The notes under the pieces: model-generated
What the model was told of the DNA's origin: nothing
Seen by the model: only the letters and a program-made list of their open reading frames with translations
The model's database searches: none
Translations under genes and position numbers: made by a program
Shown here: piece after piece, positions 15,397 through 21,355 of the stretch
Numbering within the stretch: the stretch's first letter is position 1
Layout of the letters: each line of letters opens with the position of its first letter
Source of the DNA: Alphaproteobacteria bacterium
Lineage (GTDB): Bacteria > Pseudomonadota > Alphaproteobacteria > Sphingomonadales > Emcibacteraceae
Direction: 5' to 3'
Assembly: GCA_002401545.1 (NCBI GenBank)
Contig: NVTJ01000025.1
Span: 6,475-27,829, forward strand
DNA: 21,355 nucleotides

Positions 15397-17091
15397 TTGT
15401 TTTCATTTTCTTTGCAGAAGGTATCAAGGTTTATAGCCCGGATAGTCAGGGATGAAGATGGCGTAATCCTTATTAAAACGATATTTATACTGATTCCGCT
15501 CATTGGAGCACTGGGAATAGGTGTTGATATGTCAAGGGCATATCTGTACCGCTCACAGTTATCAGGCTCTCTTGATGCCGCAGCACTGGCGGGGGGGAAA
15601 GCTTTTCATTCCGCCACAAGAGATCAGGAAATTCAGGCATTTTTTGACAGTAATTTTGAAGACAGTTACATGGGGGGAACACTTGGTGCGTTGGTGGTTA
15701 CTGAAATTGATGCTGTGAAGAAGACCCTGACGGTTTCTGCTTCCGGCTCAATTCCCGCAACATTCATGTCAATTTTTGGATTTCAGTCCATTCCCATTAG
15801 TGTCAGTGCCGAAGCCACAAGCAAGACGACCGGCCTGCAGCTTGTCATGGTTCTTGATTCTACCGGTTCCATGAGAAGTTCCGCCGGTAGCGGTACCAGG
15901 ATGGATGCTCTTAAAGATGCGTCCACCACCCTTGTCAATTCTTTGTTTGGTAATGAGTCAACTTCTAATGAGTTGTCTATTGCGATCGTACCTTATGTGA
16001 CAACTGTTAATATCGGTGGCCTGCTTAACAGCAGTTATATGGATATGAGCAGCGTTCCGGCCGGCTATACATATGATCCAAATGATCTGGAAAAATGGAA
16101 TGGTTGTGTTGAGGCCAGAGCAACCAATGCCGCACTGGACTCCAATGCCTATGATGTCAAGGTTGAACATGATGGCCAGGACTGGGTTCCCTTCCTGTGG
16201 CGGCCCCATTATGATAATCATTACTACAGCCTTCCCGGGCTGACAGGTCCGAATGGGGAAAACTGGCCGGCACCACATTACCAGTTGCCGGGGGGAGCAG
16301 GTGAAGGGTATAGTGATGCGGGGCCTAATATTAACTGTCCTGCACCGGTATTGGATTTCACCAGTGTGAAGTCTGATTTGATAAATTATATCAGTAATCT
16401 GTATTATTCCTATAACCGGGGCGGTACCATTGCCAATCTGGGCATGATATGGGGTTGGCGCATGCTTCATACCGGTTCACCATTTTTTAACGCTGTTCCC
16501 TATAATAATGAGCAGACGATCAAGGCAGCCATTCTGATGACGGACGGGCAAAACTGGATTATTAATTCAAGGAGTTATGCCAACAGGGCCCCTCACTGGG
16601 ATCGGTCGCATTATCTTTATAATGGCCAATATTCATCAACTGATAATAGTGATAATTATGATGACGATGGTGATGGCAAATGTGGCGGTCCGGCTTGCAG
16701 TAACCGTCAATGGGATGAAAATGATGAAAATGATGGCCCGGCGGCGTGGAATGCAGTCAATGGTCCGAATATCGGCCGCAGATATACCGGGGATTATTCA
16801 GGATATGGCCGTCGTGACCTGGGCAGGCTGGAAGGGGCGACAACACGGACCGCTTCGACCAATGCCATCAATCAGCGTCTGGCATTTGTTTGTGCGGGGA
16901 TGCAGGGAATGGGCATTACAGTTTATACCATTACCTTTGGCAGTGGCGCCACCAATACCAACCTGCAGAATCTCTACAGGGGCTGTGCCACAGATGCCGG
17001 GAAATATTTTCACGCCCCCTCATCAAGCGAGCTGGAAGGCGCGTTCGAGGCCATCGCAAATGATCTTTCCAACCTGCGCCTGAGCAGATAG
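15397..17091 (+). CDS. TadG-like protein with von Willebrand factor A domain
   Basis: A 564-residue surface protein. The N-terminus has a basic stretch, then DGVILIKTIFILIPLIGALGIG (membrane helix) and VDMSRAYLYRSQLSGSLDAAALAGG, the TadG/TadE-like signature. A VWA domain follows, with MIDAS start DSTGSM at Asp154 (DxTxS form). The middle is rich in Asn, Asp and Tyr, with DDDGDG and DENDEND loops that could bind calcium; the domain closes with VYTITFGSG and the C-terminus FHAPSSSELEGAFEAIANDL. Start: GGAGG (15387-15391) lies five bases before TTG 15397, whereas ATG 15385 overlaps that site and has none of its own. It is divergent from the TadE-like genes and likely shares their CtrA control. 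Confidence 0.85.
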   Translation: MFSFSLQKVSRFIARIVRDEDGVILIKTIFILIPLIGALGIGVDMSRAYLYRSQLSGSLDAAALAGGKAFHSATRDQEIQAFFDSNFEDSYMGGTLGALVVTEIDAVKKTLTVSASGSIPATFMSIFGFQSIPISVSAEATSKTTGLQLVMVLDSTGSMRSSAGSGTRMDALKDASTTLVNSLFGNESTSNELSIAIVPYVTTVNIGGLLNSSYMDMSSVPAGYTYDPNDLEKWNGCVEARATNAALDSNAYDVKVEHDGQDWVPFLWRPHYDNHYYSLPGLTGPNGENWPAPHYQLPGGAGEGYSDAGPNINCPAPVLDFTSVKSDLINYISNLYYSYNRGGTIANLGMIWGWRMLHTGSPFFNAVPYNNEQTIKAAILMTDGQNWIINSRSYANRAPHWDRSHYLYNGQYSSTDNSDNYDDDGDGKCGGPACSNRQWDENDENDGPAAWNAVNGPNIGRRYTGDYSGYGRRDLGRLEGATTRTASTNAINQRLAFVCAGMQGMGITVYTITFGSGATNTNLQNLYRGCATDAGKYFHAPSSSELEGAFEAIANDLSNLRLSR

Positions 17092-17094
17092 AAA

Positions 17095-17124
17095 ACAGTT
17101 GATTTGGTAATCTGTCATTTTTTT
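17095..17124 (+). terminator. Weak terminator-like hairpin with T run after the TadG-like gene
   Basis: ACA and GAT on the left (17095-17103) can pair with ATCTGT (17110-17115), and seven T follow at 17118-17124. The stem is short and bulged, so the call is tentative. Confidence 0.3.
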
Positions 17125-17126
17125 GG

Positions 17127-17155
17127 TTCACAGAACAAATTAAATTGTCTATAAT
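17127..17155 (+). promoter_or_regulatory. Sigma-70-like promoter for the leu leader and leuA
   Basis: TTCACA (17127-17132) and a perfect TATAAT (17150-17155) with a 17-base spacer. Transcription would begin near 17162, about 20 bases before the leader peptide start and 265 bases before leuA. Confidence 0.75.
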
Positions 17156-17182
17156 AGCTGATAATTGAAATATTATGCAAGA

Positions 17183-17317
17183 ATGGGCATGAGACAGATA
17201 AATACTTCATTATTAATTAACAACAACACTGGCGGCTGTTCCGCCGGTGTTGTTCTGTTGCCGCTTTCCCCCCTTCTTCTGCTATCCCTTCCAACAGGTC
17301 GACTTAGCCGCCCCTGA
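17183..17317 (+). CDS. Leucine-rich leader peptide of the leuA attenuator
   Basis: A 44-codon ORF from ATG 17183 to TGA 17315 (a second ATG at 17189 is possible). Between 17255 and 17290 it reads LLPLSPLLLLSL, that is eight Leu in twelve codons, using CTG, TTG, CTT and CTA. Two further Leu codons (TTA TTA) occur at 17210-17215 and one at 17303. A short Leu-rich ORF between a strong promoter and leuA is the hallmark of attenuation by leader-peptide translation: ribosomes stall at the Leu codons when charged tRNA-Leu is scarce. The ribosome site is weak (AAGAATGGGC region). No other role is suggested. Confidence 0.8.
   Translation: MGMRQINTSLLINNNTGGCSAGVVLLPLSPLLLLSLPTGRLSRP
17222..17254 (+). 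repeat. 14-bp inverted repeat (stable hairpin) within the leu leader
   Basis: Bases 17222-17235 pair with 17241-17254 around the loop CTGTT; all are Watson-Crick pairs except one G-T. It ends exactly where the Leu codon cluster begins, so it may act as the pause hairpin of the attenuator. No T run follows, so it is not a standard terminator. Confidence 0.7.
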
Positions 17318-17391
17318 CGTTTTAGTTTTATAGCCATTATCTGGCGGACGTTCAGGGGAGATAAGACCAAATTTCATTCCCTGATCGGGAA
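17306..17391 (+). promoter_or_regulatory. Mutually exclusive attenuator hairpins upstream of leuA
   Basis: CCCCTGACG (17311-17319, covering the leader stop codon) can pair with CGTTCAGGGG (17349-17358). The latter can instead pair, as TCAGGGGA (17352-17359), with TTCCCTGA (17377-17384), and TTCCC (17377-17381) can also close with GGGAA (17387-17391). A ribosome stalled on Leu codons leaves the first arm free; one that reaches the stop covers it. This fits antiterminator/terminator logic. The second hairpin has no U run, so the final step is uncertain. Confidence 0.55.
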
Positions 17392-17428
17392 ATATGATAT
17401 ATTCACTTCAAAAGTTAAGGCTAAGTAT

Positions 17429-18973
17429 ATGACCAAAGATCAAAACAGGGTTATCATTTTTGATACCACATTACGGGACGGGGAACAGTCGCCGGGTTGC
17501 TCCATGATGCTCAGTGAAAAATTGCGGGTGGCAGAGGCGCTTGAGCATCTGGGCGTGGATGTGATTGAGGCCGGGTTTGCCATCGCCTCCAACGGCGATT
17601 TCGAGGCGGTGTCACAGGTGGCCGGATTATTGAAAGAAACGACCGTATGTTCACTGGCCCGTGCCTCCTTTAAAGATATTGACCGGGCAGCAGAGGCGTT
17701 GAAAAAGGCGGTTCGCCCCCGTATCCATACCTTTATTTCCACCAGCCCCCTGCATATGGAATATAAGCTGCAAATGACGCCGGATGAGGTAATTCAGCGC
17801 ATTGCCGACAGTGTCAGCTATGCCCGCAACCTGTGTGACGATGTGGAATGGTCCTGCGAGGACGGCACCCGTACAGATGAGGATTTCCTGTACCGGACCA
17901 TTGAGGTCGCCATCAGGGCCGGGGCTACCACCATCAATGTGCCGGATACAGTAGGCTATACCACCCCCGATGAATACCGGGTTATCATGCAGAAAATCAT
18001 TGAAAATGTGCCCAATTCAGACAAGGCAATTTTCTCCACCCATTGTCATAATGATCTGGGGCTGGCCGTGGCCAATTCCATCGCGGCGGTACAGGGCGGG
18101 GCGCGTCAGATTGAATGCACGATCAACGGCATTGGTGAGCGGGCCGGTAATGCGGCGCTGGAAGAGATTGTCATGGCCTTTCGCACACGCCCGGATGTCA
18201 TGCCCTATCACACGGGTATCATTACCCGGAATATTACCAAGACATCGAAACTTGTGTCTTCTGTGACCGGCCTTGATGTGCAGCATAACAAGGCCATCGT
18301 CGGGGCCAATGCTTTTGCCCATGAAAGTGGTATTCATCAGGACGGCATGTTGAAGAATGCGGAAACCTATGAGATTATGACCCCGGAATCTGTCGGTCTG
18401 AAGAAATCCGAATTGGTGATGGGCAAACATTCCGGTCGTCATGCGTTTCGGGAGAAACTGAAAGATATGGGATATGAACTGGGTGATAATGAATTTATGA
18501 GCGCTTTCACCCGCTTCAAGGATCTGGCTGACGTTAAGAAAACTCTCTATGATGATGATATCATTGCCATTGTGGATGAAAACCTGCGGGATAATGACCA
18601 TATGAAGCTCATAAACTGGTCTTTTATCTGTGACAGCGGCAAAGCCAGCCGCGCCACTTTTGGGGTGGAGGTGGATGGGGAGGATATCACCGTATCCAGC
18701 GAGGGAAATGGCCCGGTGGATGCTTCTTTCAAGGCCCTGCGCGGATTGGCAGGCGGGGCGCCGCTTCTGGAACTGTATCAGGTTCATGCGGTAACGCGGG
18801 GAACCGATGCCCAGGCAGAGGTGACCGTGCGTCTGGAAGAAGAGGGTAAAACCGTTAATGGTCATGGCGCCCATGTGGATACGCTGGTGGCATCGGTGAA
18901 GGCCTATATCAATGCCCTCAACAAGCTCAGGGTAAAACGGGAAAAAACCGCCCCTGAGGCGATGACAGTTTAG
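17429..18973 (+). CDS. leuA: 2-isopropylmalate synthase LeuA
   Basis: A 514-residue enzyme condensing acetyl-CoA with 2-oxoisovalerate, the first committed step to leucine. The HMGL-like TIM barrel shows FDTTLRDGEQSPG (Arg16, Asp17) and the metal-binding HCHNDLGLAVANS (His205, His207), then NGIGERAGNAALEE. The linker has FAHESGIHQDGMLKN and MGKHSGRHAF, and the C-terminal LeuA regulatory domain (about residues 390-500) contains the allosteric leucine site, with the GHGAHVDTLVASVKAYINALN end. TAAGG eight bases before ATG 17429 is the ribosome site. It is controlled both by leucine feedback and probably by the leader attenuator. Its TAG overlaps the stop codon of the convergent gene. Confidence 0.95.
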   Translation: MTKDQNRVIIFDTTLRDGEQSPGCSMMLSEKLRVAEALEHLGVDVIEAGFAIASNGDFEAVSQVAGLLKETTVCSLARASFKDIDRAAEALKKAVRPRIHTFISTSPLHMEYKLQMTPDEVIQRIADSVSYARNLCDDVEWSCEDGTRTDEDFLYRTIEVAIRAGATTINVPDTVGYTTPDEYRVIMQKIIENVPNSDKAIFSTHCHNDLGLAVANSIAAVQGGARQIECTINGIGERAGNAALEEIVMAFRTRPDVMPYHTGIITRNITKTSKLVSSVTGLDVQHNKAIVGANAFAHESGIHQDGMLKNAETYEIMTPESVGLKKSELVMGKHSGRHAFREKLKDMGYELGDNEFMSAFTRFKDLADVKKTLYDDDIIAIVDENLRDNDHMKLINWSFICDSGKASRATFGVEVDGEDITVSSEGNGPVDASFKALRGLAGGAPLLELYQVHAVTRGTDAQAEVTVRLEEEGKTVNGHGAHVDTLVASVKAYINALNKLRVKREKTAPEAMTV

Positions 18974-19731
18974 TCATGATCCCAGGTCAGGGATTTATGG
19001 TCAAAGCCGGATTCCAATGTGGGTTTCACAACCGAGAAATAGGGCGACAGGTCAAAATCCCTTGGGGTGAACAGACTGTGATGGCGGATATGGTATATTT
19101 CTTTTTCGATATATCTGCTCGTGCTTGTTTCAGTATATTCTTTGGTGATTTCCGGCAATATGGGATAGCGGACGGACTGGAAAGCCTGGGCAATCAGGGT
19201 AGAGCAGATGGCCCGTGTGGGGTCGCCGCTGCCCATGGCCAGCATTCGTCTGCGCATGAAAATGGGGACGGGCGGATAGGGAAACAGATAGCGGCCAAGG
19301 TCGATAATATTTTTCATGTCATATTGAAGCCCGATGCTGTTAACCGCATAGTCAACGACCTGACTGATTTCATCGGCACTTAAGCCCACTGGGCGACAGA
19401 TGCGGGTGTTGAATTGTTTGTATTTGGCGAGCGGCACGGCTTTAACGCCCCCGTCTGCTTCGGCTTCGATAAGACATGGTTTTTCACCATCCGCGCTTTC
19501 CTTTAACGCGCCGCCGATGTATAATGTGGCATGGGACCAGGTGGATTGGGTCAGGAATTTTATGATGCTGCTGACCCGCTGGTTTCCTTCCACCAGCAGA
19601 ACATCGCCCGGCCGCAGATAGCTTTCCAGAATTTGCGGGCTGGTGACGGAGAAAGTTTCATACCGCCAGACGGGTTTATGCAGGTAATGCAGGATGAGCT
19701 CTGCTATTTTTTTCTGTAGCCAGGCGAACAT
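18970..19731 (-). CDS. Permuted NlpC/P60 (YiiX-like) papain-fold protein
   Basis: A 253-residue protein. LRPGDVLLVEGNQRVSSII near 39-57 opens the fold; WSHATLYIGG gives candidate catalytic His67, LIEAEADGG gives Glu89, and the Cys comes late, in RAICSTLIAQAFQ (Cys176). His before Cys is the circularly permuted order of YiiX/LRAT-like NlpC/P60 relatives, thought to act as thiol amidases or acyltransferases. No signal peptide is evident, but the amphipathic start (FAWLQKKIAELILHYL) could associate with membrane. GGAG upstream of ATG 19731 fixes the start; an ORF extension 72 bases upstream lacks one. Substrate is unknown; the mreB neighbour is divergent, so any cell-envelope role is inference. 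Confidence 0.75.
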   Translation of the reverse strand: MFAWLQKKIAELILHYLHKPVWRYETFSVTSPQILESYLRPGDVLLVEGNQRVSSIIKFLTQSTWSHATLYIGGALKESADGEKPCLIEAEADGGVKAVPLAKYKQFNTRICRPVGLSADEISQVVDYAVNSIGLQYDMKNIIDLGRYLFPYPPVPIFMRRRMLAMGSGDPTRAICSTLIAQAFQSVRYPILPEITKEYTETSTSRYIEKEIYHIRHHSLFTPRDFDLSPYFSVVKPTLESGFDHKSLTWDHD

Positions 19732-19868
19732 ATTTTCTCCTTGTTTTCGGGATACATTATGAATATAGCGGAAAAAGCATAAAACACCTTGGTTTCTCCA
19801 CAAAAAAATTGCTTTCCATACGGTATGTTAATACAAACAATATATAAGCGGCGGGAATTAAGGTTAAC

Positions 19869-19883
19869 GTCTGTGAAACAGAC
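19869..19883. repeat. Perfect inverted repeat upstream of mreB
   Basis: GTCTGT-GAA-ACAGAC lies 32-46 bases before the mreB start and is flanked by four TTAA sequences (19858, 19864, 19887, 19894). It could be a hairpin in the mreB leader or a small dimeric operator. None of the TTAA pairs has the seven-base spacing of a CtrA box. Confidence 0.45.
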
Positions 19884-19914
19884 AGGTTAAGAATTAAGTG
19901 ATAGGCAATAATAT

Positions 19915-20952
19915 ATGTTAGAAAAGCTTCTGGGGATGTTCTCATCCGACATGGCAATTGATCTGGGAACAGCCAATACCCTGGTATATGTGAAAGGGCG
20001 GGGCATAGTCCTCAATGAGCCTTCCGTGGTGGCTATCAAGAATACCAATGGCGTCAAGTCGGTTATTGCCGTCGGGGAAAAGGCTAAAATGATGTTGGGC
20101 CGCACACCCGGTGATATTGAAGCCATACGCCCGCTTCGGGACGGGGTTATTGCTGACTTTGAAGTGGCCGAAGCCATGATCAAGGATTTCATCCGTAAAG
20201 TTCATAACCGCAGCATGTTTGCCAGCCCGCATATTGTGATCTGCGTGCCTTCCGGCTCTACCCCGGTGGAACGCAAAGCCATTCGTGACAGTGCGCTGGA
20301 GGCCGGCGCGCGCCGGGTTTCCCTTATCGAAGAACCCATGGCGGCGGCTATTGGAGCCGGACTGCCGGTGACCGAGCCCACCGGTTCGATGATTGTTGAT
20401 ATTGGCGGCGGCACCAGTGAGGTGGCTGTTCTTTCCCTGGGCGGTATTGTCTATGCCATGTCAGTGCGGGTCGGGGGCGACAAAATGGATGAAGCGATTA
20501 TTTCCTATATCCGGCGCAACCATAACCTTTTGATCGGTGAAGCAAGTGCGGAACGGATCAAAAAAGAAATTGGTACGGCGGCGGCACCGGAAGATGGTGT
20601 CGGGGAGACCATGGAGATCAAGGGCCGCGATTTGATGAACGGGGTTCCCAAAGTGGTTGTCATTGACCAGCTTCAGATATCAGAAGCCCTGGCAGAGCCG
20701 GTCAGCGCCATTGTGGAGGGAGTGAAAACTGCCCTGGAACATACGCCGCCGGAATTGGCTTCGGATATTGTGGAAAAGGGCATTGTCCTGACCGGGGGCG
20801 GGGCGCTGCTGCGTGATCTGGACAAGATTATCCGCAAGGCAACGGGGCTTGCCGTATTCATGGCGGATGAGCCGCTGACCTGTGTCGCCCTTGGAACCGG
20901 GCGGGCTTTGGAAGATGAAATCCTGCATCATGTGCTGCTTGATTCTTATTAA
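19915..20952 (+). CDS. mreB: Rod shape-determining actin homologue MreB
   Basis: A 345-residue bacterial actin that polymerises under the inner membrane and guides the elongasome. The N-terminus FSSDMAIDLGTANTLVYVKG holds the phosphate 1 loop; PSGSTPVERKAIRDSALEAGAR, IVDIGGGTSEVAVLSLGG (phosphate 2) and LTGGGALLRDLDK (adenosine site) follow in normal order. Length is standard. ATG 19915 matches family N-termini (LEKLLGMFSSD); its ribosome site (AGG near 19903-19905) is weak. It is followed 39 bases later by mreC, the usual mre operon order. Confidence 0.96.
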   Translation: MLEKLLGMFSSDMAIDLGTANTLVYVKGRGIVLNEPSVVAIKNTNGVKSVIAVGEKAKMMLGRTPGDIEAIRPLRDGVIADFEVAEAMIKDFIRKVHNRSMFASPHIVICVPSGSTPVERKAIRDSALEAGARRVSLIEEPMAAAIGAGLPVTEPTGSMIVDIGGGTSEVAVLSLGGIVYAMSVRVGGDKMDEAIISYIRRNHNLLIGEASAERIKKEIGTAAAPEDGVGETMEIKGRDLMNGVPKVVVIDQLQISEALAEPVSAIVEGVKTALEHTPPELASDIVEKGIVLTGGGALLRDLDKIIRKATGLAVFMADEPLTCVALGTGRALEDEILHHVLLDSY

Positions 20953-20991
20953 GGTTATGTATTTCTGCGTAAAATAAAGCGAGGTTAGAAT

Positions 20992-21355
20992 ATGAAGGAG
21001 TTAAGACACAGGTTTTCCTCTGGCTTCTTCATTACCATGGCGCTTGCCCTGCTCATATTCGGCAGCAAGAATACTTCTGTGGCAAACGGCATTCGTACGG
21101 CTGTTGCTGATTTTTTTGTGCCGGTGCTGGATATTGCTTCCCGTCCTCTTGAAGCTGCAGATGATTTTATGGCGTGGACCCGGCATGTTGCCATCGTTTT
21201 CTCGGACAACAAACGGCTGCGCACAGAAAATAAAAGCCTGAAACAGGCACAGGTCAAGGCATCCCAGTTGGCCATTGATAATCAGCGGCTGAAAAATCTG
21301 TTGAATGTGGGGGAGGGCCGGGTGACGACCATCGCCGCCGCAAGGGTGGTATCTG
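20992..21355 (+). CDS. mreC: Rod shape-determining protein MreC, N-terminal part
   Basis: The gene runs off the window end after 121 codons. The start is ATG 20992 with GAGG (20981-20984) seven bases upstream. A basic start (KELRHR) precedes one membrane helix (about residues 10-26), then a region ending in a coiled-coil-like run with NKRLRTENKSLKQAQ and NQRLKNLLN, as in MreC between its membrane anchor and periplasmic beta-domains. Position directly after mreB supports the call. MreC dimers link MreB to the penicillin-binding protein machinery in the periplasm. Confidence 0.9.
   Translation, partial: MKELRHRFSSGFFITMALALLIFGSKNTSVANGIRTAVADFFVPVLDIASRPLEAADDFMAWTRHVAIVFSDNKRLRTENKSLKQAQVKASQLAIDNQRLKNLLNVGEGRVTTIAAARVVS

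Noticed and set aside
17222..17254. The 14-bp hairpin as a rho-independent terminator of the TadG-like gene
   Set aside because: No T run follows on either strand, and it lies after a strong promoter, inside the leader ORF.
18017..18874. Long open frame antisense to leuA
   Set aside because: It mirrors leuA codon structure, has no recognisable domain, and leuA on the other strand is certain.
1..21355. CRISPR arrays, tRNA or rRNA genes, insertion sequences, phage genes
   Set aside because: No repeated spacer pattern, cloverleaf, transposase motif or phage protein was seen by reading; a dedicated search was not possible.

Overview
The window reads as a chromosomal segment of an alphaproteobacterium of moderate GC content. 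Four things point there: an ATP12-type F1-ATPase assembly chaperone gene next to an RluA-family synthase and a HAD hydrolase, the order serC-serA-hisZ-purA with an alphaproteobacterial type of SerC, two TTAA-N7-TTAA CtrA-type boxes in front of Tad-like genes, and mreB-mreC. I cannot name the genus. No tRNA, rRNA, insertion sequence, phage gene or CRISPR array was seen.

Layout. (1) 1-2039, plus strand: the tail of a pseudouridine synthase, a MAPEG-like membrane protein, a HAD phosphatase and an ATP12 chaperone gene, tightly packed as an operon; the ATP12 frame is broken by one in-frame TAG. (2) 2019-6771, minus strand: a cobalamin uptake operon btuB-btuF-btuC-btuD behind a cobalamin riboswitch and a good sigma-70-like promoter. 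(3) 6838-8044, minus strand: a 43-residue ORF with a CxxCH heme motif, a uracil-DNA glycosylase with four candidate Fe-S cysteines, and a small membrane protein. (4) 8121-13483, plus strand: serC and serA (serine synthesis) behind a structured leader resembling the serC RNA motif, then hisZ (histidine) and purA (AMP synthesis). (5) 13493-17091: a VOC-fold protein, two TadE-like pseudopilins on the minus strand and, divergently, a large TadG-like protein with a von Willebrand A domain; the shared intergenic region holds two perfect CtrA-type boxes, each next to a candidate promoter. (6) 17127-18973: leuA behind a consensus-like promoter, a leucine-codon-rich leader peptide and mutually exclusive hairpins, which together look like a transcription attenuator. 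(7) 18970-21355: a convergent permuted NlpC/P60-like protein, then mreB and the start of mreC (cell shape).

Working together: much of the window is biosynthesis under RNA-level control. There are three separate cis-RNA devices (B12 riboswitch, serC leader, leu attenuator) and one probable cell-cycle-controlled surface appendage locus. I did not find a convincing wholly new multi-gene system. The items most worth following are the two CtrA boxes on the Tad locus, the leu leader, the CxxCH micro-ORF beside the B12 riboswitch, and the nonsense-split ATP12 gene.
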